The notes under the pieces: model-generated
Databases searched by the model: none
What the model saw: only the letters and a program-made list of their open reading frames with translations
What the model was told of the DNA's origin: nothing
Part shown: piece by piece, positions 24,900 to 37,481 of the stretch
How positions within the stretch are numbered: position 1 is the stretch's first letter
Layout of the letters: every line of letters begins with the position of its first letter
Made by a program: the position numbers and the translations under genes
Assembly (NCBI RefSeq): GCF_030052815.1
Contig: NC_079501.1
Location: 83,773,979 to 83,837,978 of the forward strand
Origin: Hevea brasiliensis
Lineage: Eukaryota > Streptophyta > Magnoliopsida > Malpighiales > Euphorbiaceae
Length of the DNA: 64,000 bases
Direction: 5' to 3'

Positions 24900-25977
24900 C
24901 TCTGCCTTTGCCTCTACTAGCTGGCTATGAACCTCTGGTGGCAGAACTCTGAACAGATCCTTCTGCTATAGTAGTGGGTGGCCCATATTTGCGGGGGCTG
25001 GTGCAGTCCTTCGCAAAATGTCCCGTACCACCGCAGTTATAACAAGCACCGATCGCCTTGTAGCATACCCCACCATGGTTCCTACCACAAGTTTCACAAG
25101 GACGTGGAGGAAAGGAACTTCTAATCGTTTGCTGACCAAATCTAGGTGGTCTCTGTCCCAAAAATCTCCCACTGGAACTCTGATCCACTGGCTTCCCACT
25201 TTTCTCTTTTTCTGTCTTTTCTTTCACTGGTGCCCCTTCTGATTCAATCCTCTTTAACTCTAGGGCTTGAGATATCAGTTCAGAGAAGTTATCATGCCAA
25301 AATCCCACCACTTCCATTCTCAAACTAGGCTTCAACTTGACTTCAAACCTTTTGCATCTTTCTCTACTGGTAGTAAGCAGACTCCCGGTATAGTGGCTCA
25401 GGCGAAAAAATTCCCTTTCATACTCTGCCACTGTTCTGCTCCCCTATTTCAGATTTAAAAATTCCTGTAGCTTCATGTCCACATAAGTATCTTGGACATA
25501 TTTCTGTCTGAACTCTCTAAGTCATCCCATGTCAATACTGGGGGTTCCACCAGACTGTGGGGGATGATTTTTCACCAATCATATGCATCCCCTTATAGAA
25601 GTGAAACTGAGTACTCAAATTTTAACTCATCCATGCAGTGCAGCTTCTTAAAGAATCTTTCTATTCTTTCCAACCACTACTCTGCTTCTAATAGGTCCAC
25701 TGTACCCTTAAATTCTGTAGCACCATACTTGACCAACTTGTCATACTGCCTGGCTGGAGGTTGTGGTTGTGCTGCTGGGGTTTGAATTGGGGGCTTGGGT
25801 GGGTATACCTCTTGCCATTTGCTGAAATAGTGCAGCCCTTTGCTGAGCGAACTGAGCAGAAAACTACGGCATTTGAGGAGCTGAAGTGGCTGACCCACTC
25901 ACATTCTGGAGAGCTGGGGCTTCCCCTTGTGCCCCAGCTTCAACTGATTACTCGACTAAGCAATCCCCTTCTTCCAT
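24900..25977 (-). pseudogene. R1 gag (capsid and CCHC nucleocapsid)
   Basis: The ATG at 25977 opens MEEGDCLVE and meets a TAA at 25950. Later frames carry the Q-rich segment, ARQYDKLVKYGATEFKGTVD, the capsid end MAEYEREFFRLSHYTGSLL, SELISQALELKRIE, and a CCHC knuckle CYNCGGTGHFAKDC at 25003-25044. The homologous gag in R2 (43633-44820) starts with the same MEEGD, which supports this start. The protein would form the virus-like particle and package element RNA. Several stops and frameshifts make it inactive. Confidence 0.9.
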
Positions 25978-26146
25978 AGTCAGTTAGAGGTTATTCTACC
26001 ACCTAAATAAATAATACAAGGAGATTTCCCTCTATTAGTTCATATTTATAATGTAATGTACCGTATGTATTAAACAATGACATTGAGCAGTTGCACTATC
26101 AAAGAAAAATATTCAAATTCATAGCTCAAAACATACTTAAAAACTT

Positions 26147-26158
26147 GCTCTGATACTA
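26147..26158 (-). other. R1 primer-binding site (initiator Met-tRNA type)
   Basis: The minus strand reads TAGTATCAGAGC, one mismatch from the TGGTATCAGAGC complementary to plant initiator tRNA-Met. It lies 8 nt inside the 5' LTR end. Confidence 0.85.
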
Positions 26159-26166
26159 CTAAAATA

Positions 26167-29100
26167 TGTCACACCTTACCTCTCTATAAGGCGTAACATG
26201 ATACCGTAGTATACCTAATGAATTACCAAACTTCGCCTACTGATAACCCATTAAATATATTACAAGGGATTTTAAACCAATTTTCATTTCTTTTTAAAGT
26301 GGTGGGTAATTTTGAACAGGTATTAAAAACCTTTAATTGAAGTTAAGTTATAATCAATTTTTTAATTAATTTAAAATCTCCTCAATTTTTACAAAAAAAT
26401 TCGGCAGAGTGCCGTCTATAATTTGGGAAAACAGTTCTTAAAAAACCTATGAAAACACTCCCAATATATATAATTCAACCCCAAACTCTGATATTTTCAA
26501 CTCAACTCAATTTCAGCCACACAATCTCAAGTAATTCATTATAAAAAAAAAAATACTTTTCAAATATAAACACAGGAATTTTCATAACTGGGGAATAATA
26601 GTTTCATATTACAAGAATTTACATTGATCAACAACAAAATTTCAAAATTTTGTTTTACAACTGCTCATGTCTTATGTACATACACACAGTTACATATACA
26701 TCGAAATAACAATTTACAAGGGCATAATTTATATCCCCAGTAGTAATACAAAAATTCTGATCACTTCAGTCCCAAGTAGCTTACTCTGCTACTTTATTCG
26801 TCTCTTTACCTACGACAGCAATAAAAAGCTATCGCTGAGCCATTGACTCAGTGGTGCATAACTTAAAGAAAATAATAAATTAAATAGCAAATAAATCACA
26901 ATTGTTCAAATTAAATCAATTGAGATGTTAACACATATAAAATCATGCTTTATTTTTAAAGCCAAAAAATTTCTTAAAATAAATCAAATCATAGAACAAT
27001 TTCTTTTGAAATGTCACACAGCTTAATCATGACCTAATTATCCAATTCATCACAGTAGCCAAAGGCTAATGAGGAATACCAAAGCTAGCTAGAACAAATA
27101 TATGAGTACTCATCCAATTCATCCTCAACTGGCACACACCTTAACACTTCAGCCAAAGAGGGAATTCAAACCAATTCATCCCACTAAGCAAGCTAGTGAG
27201 TAATTCAAACAAATAATCACGATTGCTGCGGTTTCAAACCATTTTAACCAATTTCAAACATCAAAATAGCCATTGATCCACATTCAAACTAATTTCCCAA
27301 CATTTAAGCCAACAACACATAAATTATATTATTTCAAATATTAGATATAAATGAAGTCATAAATTAAATAATTTCATTTCCCAATTCATTCAAATCAAAA
27401 TCCAAATTGAATTTTGAAAAAGAACTAGTTGTTGTGCACAAGCCTCAAATGAGTCGCCTCTTGGCCTTGACTCACTTTTTCCTTATCTTGCTCAATTTCT
27501 TTCTCCACTAAAATACATAATTTAAGGCGTTTCAATATTCATTCAACTCATTTCCATAATTAATCCAACACTTAAATGCATGCATACTAAATTTCTCTCA
27601 CAATTTCCCCTTAAAGTTGAATTCTTTGTATGTGGTATGTTATGGTTACTATTCATTTGACTATTTGGTCAAAATATTGACTTTTTCATGCTAAATAGAT
27701 ATGCTAATTTTAATTATCCCCACATACCACATTTTGAGTCACAATTATGTTGGCATTAATTGCCAATTGAATTTCTAAGCTCCTTAGGAGAAATTGCAAT
27801 TTTTCAGTTTTGGTCTCTAAAGTTTATTGTTCCATTGGCCTATTCTACAATAGAAATTTGGCCAACTTTCCTTCATCAAAGTTATTTCTTAATGTCTTAA
27901 CTTTAATTCTCTTTTTGAATCACTCTATTTGAAGTTTTGTAGCCCAAGTTATGGCTATTTAACCATAACTGACCGGATTGGCCAAATTTCAGATTTCTGG
28001 GTAAGTTTAGGTTTCTGGCAGTTTTAGTGAACCAATTTTGGTTGGCAATTTGATTTGGTTCTGGTTAGAATTTGGGTTTGGTTTCTTCATGAAAGTTGCT
28101 CTACTATGTCATAGATTTCTAAAGGTACAAAAAATAGGTCATTTGGACCTTTCTACGCTAAGTTATGACCATTTGAACAAGTACAGTTCATATGGTCAAT
28201 TCTGTACAATGGCAGGGTACCTAATCCGGATTTAACCTAATTTTTAACCCACTTGTGGTCTGTTTTAGGGCAGGGTTTCTACATGAAAATTGTAGCATTA
28301 TGACCTTATTTTCATCTCCAATTAGCCTCACACTAATTGAAGCAACATAATTCAATTTATGGCCATTTAAGTAGACTATGGTCAGGCTGTCCAGAATTGG
28401 ACATTACAAATTCACAATTCCATTTCAATTTCAATCATTCAATCCCACTCCTAACGACACCAATTGACCAATTCAAGCATCAATTAGGTCAATTGGTAAT
28501 AATTCACCAAATTCCCAAAATTTTCCCCCAAATTTCCAATTGTTAAGAACCCTAATTATGCAATTGCTACATTTCATAAAATCAAAGTGTATAAATCTCC
28601 TCAACCAACTCATTTAAACTTATTTACACCTTTAATTCCATTTAAAACATCATAAACCCTAGTCATGCTCAAGGTGGCCAAAATTCATCGGTCACTTAAC
28701 ATGTTATTTTTGGTTCATTTTCAATAATTTCCAACTTAATTAAAGTGCCTAATCATAATTAGGAAGAGAGAAATGGAAAACTACTACTAACCTCTTTAGT
28801 GGGCTTTCCAAAACCTTCACCACTCCACTTCTTTTTACTCCCAAAATGGTAAGAAAGCTTCAAGGGTGGAACTTAAGGAATTTAAGGAAGGGAGCTAAGG
28901 GATTTCAAGCTTCTTCCCACCTTAACAATGGTGGAATAAGAGAAAGTAAGAGAGGAAAGCGAGAGATGAGAGACGGCAAGGCGAAGAAGAGAGTTATAAT
29001 TGCATTTTTTTTCTTTTCTTATCATTTTATGTTAACATTTTCCCAACATTTCAATTTTTATAAATTTAAAATTTATTACATCAAGCTTGAGTAAGGATGA

Positions 29101-29664
29101 TTTCGTTATTCTTTTTACTTTTGAATTTCTTTCTTTTCCTTTTCATTTTCTTTCACTCACCTATTCAATTTAAATCTATCTTTTATAATTTTAATTTTAT
29201 AGTTTTTAATGGACAATTAGCCCATAAAACACCTCTAAGTGTGAACTGACCCAATTGCCCCTTATCGGTCTAATCGATTTTTCCAACAATGCTAAATTGC
29301 TTCTGGAATCCTGATTCAATGATTTGACCTTGTTCTCAACTCTTTTCCGTGGTTTTCACATTTCACCTAGCTTTGCAATAATTTTTTGGCCTGGCGTGCC
29401 ACAATGTCCCACTCAAAAATAGAACAGCGACTGACCTCAAAGTCATTTCCCAGTACGGTCACCCATCGCTGTGGCCTTGGCTCATTTAACCTTTTATGCT
29501 TTGTTTTTCTTATTTGTATTTCATCTTCATTTAGTTGTTGTTATTTTTCATTCATGACTTTTCTAGGCGACTTAGTTATGGTTCTAAGCCTCTTGATTGT
29601 CCAGATTGACATTGGTAACCAGAACAGTACAATGTATAGAACTAGTGAATGTAGGGGTGTTACA
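26167..29664 (-). mobile_element. R1 5' LTR
   Basis: 3498 bp, TGTCACACC...GTGTTACA, preceded on the inner side by the PBS. It is the longer partner of the 3' LTR and keeps the 0.88-kb section missing there. It ends at the right AGTAC duplication. Confidence 0.93.
26835..26851 (-). other. Conserved LTR hairpin (R1 5' LTR)
   Basis: Same sequence as in the 3' LTR (minus CTGAGTCAATGGCTCAG). CGTAG lies 25 nt on, at 26810, followed by GTAAAG. Confidence 0.75.
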
Positions 29665-29669
29665 AGTAC

Positions 29670-31475
29670 AATGTGCAATCCCACACAAATTTTAACATGA
29701 CAGGACATAGCTTTTAATTACATAAATTTTTACAACGTTTAGATTAATAACAATTACAATCAAGGAGCATAGTATTTCATAAATAACCTTTTTCATATAC
29801 CCCTTTTCATTTATTTCCTTAGCCCAAGTACAATATCTAGATAACTCAAGTGACAAGTATCCTAATGGTTTGTGTAGCCTACTACCATCCTCATGGCTTT
29901 TAAAGCCAAGCATAATACTTATGGCAATAAACCAAGCATAATTCTCATGGCATAGAGCCAAGCATCCTCCTCATGGCATAAAGCCAAGTATTCTCATCAT
30001 GGCATAAGCCAAGTATCCTCATCATAGCATAAGCCAAGTTATTGTGCACAATTTCAGTTATTGACTAGTCAATTTCCTCATGCCATCTATTTTTAGACTT
30101 GTAATGGGCATGTACACTATCAATATTACATATAATTTATTCAATCAAGATATGCTTGCCAATTTCTCTTTTTTTTTTTCACAACTCATTCACAATCAAT
30201 ATTGTTAATATCACACAATTGCACTTTCCAGTCAATTCAGGTAAACAGGTGCAGCAAATTTAAAATTATACCAAAAATCATAAAAATGGGGTTTTATTGC
30301 CCTCTTTTTTAGAATTCAACTTTCATATGTCTATTTCAATCTCCAATTTGAATCATATTAAAATCAAGTCTGCATTTCAAGTTATGGACAAAAATGTACA
30401 ACTTGTTCCAAACTTCAATCACATTCAGAGCAATAACAGGAAATATAAAAATATCACTATGTAGCCAGAAAAATCAATTCTCGGCCATAACTATGAAGTT
30501 TTAGGCATTCATTAAGCTTTTCAATGGTTTAAAAATCACCCTATTTCAAGTTTTGTAGCACAAGATATGAATTTTTAAATTTAATCACCTTGCTATGTAA
30601 ATTATCAAGTCAGTTTCCAAATTTAAGCAGTAAAAAGTTTTGCCTTCAAACACTCTCTTAACAAGGGAATTAGGTTTGGCATGAAACTTCAAAACTTTAG
30701 GGCATTCATTAAAGTTTCAATAAACATAAAGATCACAACAATCTAACATTCCTAGTTCAAGTTATGAATTTTTAAATGTGACTGATCATGTAGCCTACTG
30801 GCAGTTCCAAACTTCTAACACACACACAAGCTATCAATTTCATTACTTTGTATTTCTTCTTTATCCTTAGTGAAGTCCCTACTTAAACATGATAAAAAAA
30901 TTTAGCTTATAGCACTAACCTTATTTGAGTACTAGATGCTGCCCCTCTTCCTTCAAGTCTCCACCAAACCCTTTAAGAAATTAGGTTTCTTCAAGCTTGA
31001 ATCACCAAGTCTTCTTGCTCCCTTTACTTAGGCCTCTAAAAATGGTATGCTCTAGGGTTTTTATTTGGTGTCTCTTTTTCTAATTTGAGAGAATTTTGCT
31101 ATTGAAAGGAAAAAGAAAGGAGGAAGAAAAAGGGATAAATGGCTGGCTCCATAAAGAGAAAGATAAAGTAATTTTTATTAGTTTTTACCCATTGGTCTTT
31201 CACCCTTTACCCATTGGTCCATAACGTGCTTTCTATTTCCTATTGGTCATTCTTTTTTTTTATTATTATCATCATTTTTAAAATTTTCCCTCAACTTAGT
31301 AATTACTTCAAGTTAGTCTTCCAATCTCTTGCTTAGCCATTAACTTATCAATTAATTCAATTTGGTCCTCTAACCCTAGGTAGCCAAATTTCTAGGTATG
31401 AATAGAGGCAATTTTGCACGCAATTAATTTTGTAATTTATATAAATACCTTTTAGGATAAATTGAGGATGTTACA
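29670..31475 (-). mobile_element. R3 3' LTR, proximal part
   Basis: It continues the LTR interrupted at 11455 and ends GAGGATGTTACA against the R3 PPT. Solo LTR S4 is the same family in the opposite orientation: its start TGCAACATCCTC corresponds to the reverse complement of this end. It holds a degenerate tandem repeat of a 'TGGCATAAAGCCA' type at about 29880-30045. Confidence 0.88.
29880..30045. repeat. Degenerate tandem repeat in R3 LTR, about 28-bp unit
   Basis: Repeats of roughly ATGGCATAAAGCCAAGTA with variable spacers, about five units. The same LTR position in S4 (34905-35030) holds a related array on the other strand. Confidence 0.75.
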
Positions 31476-31490
31476 ACTCTCCCCCACTTA
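31476..31490 (-). other. R3 polypurine tract
   Basis: The minus strand reads AAGTGGGGGAGAGT immediately before the 3' LTR (TGTAACATCC). Confidence 0.85.
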
Positions 31491-31519
31491 GGATATTTCG
31501 TCCTTGAAATAAGAACATG

Positions 31520-32960
31520 CCTCATTCTAGGAATAGATGAGGGTATTGTTTCTTCATTTCATCTTCGTGCTCTCAAGTGGCTTCTTGCCCTGAATGGTAT
31601 CTCCATAACACTTTAACTTGGGGTATCTACTTATTCCTCAGCTGTCTCACTTTATGCGCTAAAATCCTCATGGGCTTTTCATCATAGGTCAAATCCAGGT
31701 TCACCTCAATTTCTTCCACTGGTAAAATGTGTGATGGATCCGATCTGTACCTCCTCAACATGGAGACATGAAAAATATTATGGATTTTCTCCAACTTTAG
31801 AGGTAATGCCAGTCTATATGCTATTGGTCTAACCCTATCAATCACCTAATAAGGCCCAATAAATCTAGGACTCAATTTGCCCTTGCGCCCAAATCTCACA
31901 ATTTGCTTCCATGGGGAGACTTTCAAGAACACCTTGTCTCCCACTTAGCACTCGATCTCTTGCCTTTTTTAGTCTGCATAGGACTTCTATCTGTCAGAGG
32001 CTTCCTTAAGTATCCTTAGTCTCTTGAACAAGTTCAAGGCCCAACATCTTCCTTTCACCAACCTCACCCCAACATAGAGACGTCTTGCATTTTTTACTAT
32101 ACAAATCTTCATAGGGAGGCATGTCAATGCTAGTCTGATAGCTGTTGTTTTAGGCAAACTCCACTAATGGTAGATGTTTATCCCAGCTACCTTCAAATTT
32201 TATCACACAAGCCTGTAACATGTCTTCCACAACTTAAATAATCTTCTCTGATTGTGGATGAAAAGTTGCACTGAAGTTCAATATAGTCCTGAAGGCCTTG
32301 TGTAGACTACCACAGAATCTTAAAGTGAACCTTGGATCCCTATCATATACAATGGACATAGGAACTCTATGTAATCTCACAATTTCTACAATATACAATT
32401 CTGCCAACCTTTTAAGAGAATAGTCCATCCTGATTAGTAGGAAGTGTGCAAACTTCATCAAATGATCTACCATCATGATTCCTTTGAGTACGAGGTAGAC
32501 TAGTGATAAAATCCATAGTAATCCGCTGCCATCTCCATTCGAGCACCAACAAAGATTGAAGTAACCTGACTAGTACTTGATGCTCGACCTTGATCTGCTA
32601 GCACACCAAACACTTAGAAACAAATTCTGTAATGTCCCTATTCAACCCTTTCCACTAGTAGTTCTCCTTCATATTTTAGTATATTTTAGTACTACCGAGA
32701 TGCATGGAGAAAGTAGAGCTGTGGGCTTCCTTCAGAATTTTCTCTTTCAATTCTAGAACATAAGGGACACATATTCTACCTTGGTACTCAATTACTCCAT
32801 CCTCCCTTAGAGAGTAGTCAGATTCTTCCCCATTCTGCAAATTAAGTAAAATCTTCATTAATTGGTCATCTTTCTTCCATGCCTCTGCCACCTCATCAAT
32901 TAAAAGTGGCTATAGAGTCAACTGTACTAGAATGGAGCCATTGTTTTGAAACTCTAATCA
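31520..32960 (-). pseudogene. R3 integrase and chromodomain remnant
   Basis: From 32891 downward the minus strand shows the zinc-binding lead-in (KILKEAHSSTFSMHLGSTK) and core pieces around [17 protein letters not shown] and SIVYDRDPRFTLRFCGSL (second catalytic Asp). It continues through the equivalent of MPPYEDLY, then RPIAYRLALPLKLEKIHN and a chromodomain tail including QLRNK and EDEMKKQYPHLF. Stops occur every 60-80 codons and the frame shifts repeatedly, so it is more decayed than R1 integrase. The order and strand match the R3 LTR and PPT. Confidence 0.88.
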
Positions 32961-33419
32961 TGCCTTAAGTGCTTTCAACTCAAGTAGCAAAGGTAATGAA
33001 AAAGTTGACATCCCTGCCATGGACTTCCGATTCAAAACGTCTGCAACCACATTAGCCTTACCTGGTTGGTAATCTATGGTGCAATCATAATCCTTAATAA
33101 ACTCTAACCATCTCCTTTGCCTCAAGTTATGTTCTTTCTGTATGCCTAGATACTTCAAGCTCTAACGATCTGTAAACATGTGACATTTCTCACCATAAAG
33201 GCAGTGCCTCCAAATTTTAAGTGCAAACACTATTGCTGTAAGCTCCAAGTCATGAGTGGGATAATTAAGCTCATGTGGCTTGAGTTGCCTAGAAGTATAT
33301 GTTATTACCTTGCCATCTTGCATGAGTACACACCCAAGCCCATTATGTGAAGCATCACCGTATACTATATAATCTACTCCTTCTGTGGGTAATGCAAGAA
33401 TAGGAGTTTCAGTCAATAA
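32961..33419 (-). pseudogene. R3 RNase H
   Basis: The minus-strand frame from 33416 reads [18 protein letters not shown] (first catalytic Asp), [13 protein letters not shown] (catalytic Glu) and CHMFTDR followed by a stop, where TDHKSL is expected. It continues with [17 protein letters not shown] and [17 protein letters not shown]. It is cut on its N-terminal side by S4. The RNase H core is better kept than that of R1. Confidence 0.9.
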
Positions 33420-34904
33420 TGCAACATCCTCAAATTCACCCTAAAATACTATCCATATGATTTGCATAACTAATTATGTGGAAATTAGAATTTAATTATG
33501 GAGGCATAAATCATGAAATGTACTAAGTAAATGCTAGTATGAAATTACCTCCAATATTAAAACAAGCCATTTGGCCATAAAGAGAATTGGGGACTAAATC
33601 GAATAAGTTAGAAAGTTGAGGGGTAAATTAGGAGAGAGTGGACTAAGGGACTTACTTGAGTTAATTAATAAGTTAAGAGGTAAAAATTAGAAATAAGTAA
33701 AAAATGAAAAAAAGAAGAAGAAGAAAAGATGGCAGCCATTCAAAATTTGAAAACATTACATGTAGCATCCAATAAAAGAAGAAGAAACTCTTTTTTCTTC
33801 TTCATTGGAGCTGGCCAGCTTTCCCCTCAAACTCTCTCTCATTTTTTCTTCCTTTCTATAACCATTTTCCCTCAAAGAGCAAATTTCCAGCCAAAACCCT
33901 TGATTTCACAAATTTTTTACAAGCCAAGCAAAAAGGAGTAAGAAGAACTAGCAAGGAAAACTTGAAGAAGCTGTCCTCTTGGGGATTAGGTTCTGTTCCA
34001 ATACAAGCTTGAAGGGAAAGGGAAAATTTTGTTTTTCCAACCAAGGTTAGTGCTATATCTTCCCTCTTTTACCATATTAAGATAGATATTTCATGAATTT
34101 GACAAATTAGAAGCATTAGGTTTTGTAAGTGAGCTGAAAATCTGAAACTGTTTGTGAGGCAGTAGGATCAGCCAAATTTAAAAATTCATAACTTGAGCTA
34201 GCAATGTTGGATTTCTATGAATTTTATGTCCATGAAAACTTTAGAGAATGCTCTAAAACTTTGTAGTTTTGTACAAATCCTAATTCCTCTATCAAGATGA
34301 GGTTTTAGGGCAAAACTTTTTGTTGCTCAAAACTGGAAAATTGACGTTAAAATTTTCTAAAACAAGACATCCGAATTTAAAAATTCATAACTTGAGCTAT
34401 AGAACTTGAAATAGGGTGATTTTTAAACTGCTAGAAAGCTTATTAAATGCCCCAAAACATTGTAGTTATAGCCAAAACTTGATTTTGCTAGCTACATATG
34501 GACAATTTTTCATTTTCTATTGCTGCTCTGGCTGTGACTAAATTCTAAAACAAGTTACATACTTTTGTGCATAACTTGGGTTATAAACCTAATTTTGAGA
34601 TGATTCAAATTAGAGATTGAAATGGACATATGAAAGTTGAATTCTGGAGAATATGATGATGATAGCCAGTTTCTATGATTTTTAATGAAATTTCAAAGTT
34701 ACTACTCCTGCTGTCCAGTTTGGCTGAAGTTGGAAAATTTGTGATTTTCATAATAGTTATTCTATATGAGTTGTGAATGAAAAGGGAATTGGTGAGTAGG
34801 ATTGATTGAATAAACTTCATGTAATATTCATAATATGTATGCCCATTATAAGCCTAGAGCTAGGTGGCATGATGATGAAATTGACTAGTCAATGCTTAAA
34901 ATTG

Positions 34905-35030
34905 TGCACAATTACTTGGCTTCATGACATGATATGGTCACTTGGCTTCATGCCTTGAAATGGTTACTTGGCTTCATGCCCTGAAATGGTTACTTGGCTT
35001 CATGCCATAATATGGTTACTTGTCACTTGA
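34905..35030. repeat. 27-bp tandem repeat in S4
   Basis: Four units of roughly GGTTACTTGGCTTCATGCC plus about eight bases, with small differences. The related array in the R3 LTR has a different unit number. Confidence 0.85.
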
Positions 35031-35281
35031 GTCATCTAGGCATTGTAATTGGGCAAATAAAATAAATGAAAAGAAGCATGTAAAAAGAAACGCTCTTGAT
35101 ACACTATGGACTTTAATTGTAAATGTTTATGTGATTAATTGCTATGTCATATTCCATTGTTTTGTGTGGGAGTGTATTTTGTGCAATTGAACTAAAACTT
35201 ATAGAAACATTTTTTATGAGACTATGTATGTTTAGCTTACACACATATGGTATAATGTGATATCTTTAAGTTATAGCACCA

Positions 35282-35299
35282 CTAAGCAAATTTACTTAG
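35282..35299 (+). other. Conserved LTR hairpin (S4)
   Basis: CTAAGCAAATTTACTTAG; CTATAG ends at 35325, 26 nt on. Confidence 0.75.
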
Positions 35300-36009
35300 C
35301 GAAGAGTTATTTGGACTTTCTATAGGTAATACAAGCAAGGATAAGGGTACTGCTCAAGAGTAAAGGTGAATGAAGACTTTTGTTCATGTTCTGAGAAGAC
35401 ACATTCTTTTGTACACATTTAGATGATTACTTTGTACTAGGTTATTTTGACTTGTAATGTAATCCTTTAAATGTGTAAATTTTGATACTCTAAAGCACAT
35501 GGATGCTACAAAATAAGTCTTGTATTTTATTAAAGTTTTCATATGTAAACATTTGAAAGTTTTAAGCATGTGTTGTATTTTAAATTGTGAGATATTTATA
35601 AGCATTATGATTGTTGTGAGATGGGATGTGAATGAACCCATATAGGTTTTATATGTGTATTAGAATATCATGATAATTGTTGACAGGCATTTTAATAGGT
35701 CACATCCATTACTTAAAATTTTAGAGGAAATGCTGTTAAAATTTTGTCTTAAATTTTGAAATTTTATTTTAATATCTGAGAAATTCTAAACAAAAAGGAA
35801 AACTCATAAATTTCAATTTTTGGTATGATTTAAACAAAATTTGAAAATTTTAAATTTCCACTATTTTCTCCAAATTGATACATAATTAGAACTAATCAAA
35901 TCGGGTGTTATTAGGGAGAGTGTTAACCCTTGAGATATACTCTTGGGTGTGTTTCGAGGGCATGTACATACTACTCTAGCTGCAGATAGGGTTAGGGTGT
36001 TACAAATAA

Positions 36010-37070
36010 AGCCTTTAACCTTTCAAAAATCTCCTGCCATTTATCATTCCACACAAATTTTATATTCTTCCTAAGCAATTTAGTGAGGGGTGAAGCAATG
36101 ATTGAAAACTCCTTCACAAATCCCCTATAATTACCCATTAATCCCAAAAAGCTTCTGACCTCTATTACATTCTTAGGTGGCTTCCACTATAATATCGCCT
36201 TTATTTTGTTAGGATCCACCCTTATTCCCTCAGCTGATACAACATGCCCAAGGAATGCCATTTGCTTAAGCCAAAATTCACATTTGGAGAATTTGGCATA
36301 AAGCTTCTTCTCTCTCAAGGTTTGCAAAATAATTCTCAAATGTCGATCGTGCTTCTCCTCAGACATATAATATATAAGAATGTCATTAATAAACACCACC
36401 ACAAATGAATCCAAGTAGGGCTGGAAAACCCTATTCATCAAGTCCATAAATGCAATAGGTGAATTACTCAACCTGAACGGCATGACAAAGAATTCATAGT
36501 GACCATATCGGGTCTTGAAAGCAGTCTTCGCTACATCTTGATCTTTCACTCTCAACTGATAATACCCCAACCATAGATCAATTTTGGAGAAAACACTAGC
36601 ACCCCTGAGTTAATCAAATAGATCATTAATTCTAGGCAACGGATACCTATTCTTAACTATGACTTTATTCAATGACCAGTAGTCAATGCATAATTTGAGA
36701 CTACTATCTTTCTTTTTAACAAAGAGAACGAGTGCTCCCTAAGGCGAAGAGCTAGGCCTAATAAAGCCTTTATCAAGTAGCTCTTAAAATTGCACCTTCA
36801 ACTCCTTCAATTCTGCTGGTGCCATTCTATATGGTGTCATAGAAATGGGATTTGTCCCAGGTAGAACTTCTATCCCAAATTCTACTTCCTGCTTCGGTAG
36901 TAGCCCAAGCAAGTCTTCTGGGAAGACAACCTCAAATTCACACACAGTGGGAATATCCTTAATGCTAGGACTCTCCACCCATGTATCAACTACATGAGCC
37001 AAGTAAGCCATACATCCACTCCTTATCATCTGTCTAGCTTTAGTTGTGGAGATTACATTAGATGGCATAC
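36010..37070 (-). pseudogene. R3 reverse transcriptase
   Basis: The minus-strand frames read [32 protein letters not shown], then [33 protein letters not shown] and the active-site block [11 protein letters not shown]. The FIDD motif has become FIND, which removes a metal-binding aspartate, so this copy could not polymerise even without its stops. It continues to [17 protein letters not shown] and then into RNase H beyond S4. Confidence 0.92.
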
Positions 37071-37481
37071 TATGCCTCTAACCTTAAACCACAACATGAA
37101 CACATTCTGGGGTTTTGAAGGTCACCTGTTTCAATCTATAATCTACTATCTCATAATACCTATACAGCCAGTCCATTCCAATGATCACATCAAAATCGTG
37201 GAATGGCATTTCAATCAAATCAGCGGGAACCTCTGCCCCTTGGATAACTAGAGGATAGTCTTGAAATATTTTATTAACCACAACCTCTTGACCCATTGAG
37301 CCAGAAACAAGCACATCATAACTCATGCGAACTGGCTCCATATTAACATGACAAGACAATGCAGCACTAATATATGAGTGTGTGGATCCAGGATCAAATA
37401 GTACAAATGCATCAAAGTTAAAGAGAGAAAATATACCGACAACCACATCCGATGCATCATCCTAATCCCTTTGACAAATAG
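37071..37481 (-). pseudogene. R3 aspartic protease
   Basis: The minus-strand frame 37446-37084 reads FVLFDPGSTHSYISA (active site), then VVNKIFQDYPLVIQG and HDFDVIIGMDWLYRY (the conserved IIGMDWL block). It corresponds to the R1 protease. Just upstream it reads through DDASDVVVG with one stop and is then cut by R4 at 37482, so the R3 gag must lie to the right of R4, beyond the window. Confidence 0.92.

Larger units (their letters stand above)
11456..29664 (-). mobile_element. R1: complete Ty3/gypsy chromovirus (Tekay/Del-like), with two nested solo LTRs
   Basis: The element starts TGTCACAC, ends GTGTTACA and is flanked by perfect AGTAC duplications (11451-11455 and 29665-29669). Read on the minus strand its order is 5' LTR (29664-26167), PBS, gag, protease, RT, RNase H, integrase, chromodomain, PPT and 3' LTR (14091-11456). 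This Ty3/gypsy order with a C-terminal chromodomain and long LTRs indicates a Tekay/Del-type chromovirus. Without S2, S3 and their duplications it is about 10.9 kb. All genes carry stops, frameshifts or insertions. The host site is the 3' LTR of R3. Confidence 0.95.
33420..36004 (+). mobile_element. S4: solo LTR inserted in R3 pol
   Basis: 2585 bp from TGCAACATCCTC to GGGTGTTACA with perfect AATAA duplications (33415-33419 and 36005-36009). It is the same family as the R3 LTR but in the opposite orientation. Excision rejoins RT and RNase H. It holds an array of about four 27-bp units (TTACTTGGCTTCATGCC) at 34905-35030. Confidence 0.93.

Noticed and set aside
25492..25979. Plus-strand open frames opposite R1 gag
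   Set aside because: Antisense of a clearly recognised gag reading; the minus strand carries the homology.
29880..30045. Short repeats considered as a CRISPR-like array
   Set aside because: Units are imperfect, spacers irregular, and the context is a plant LTR.
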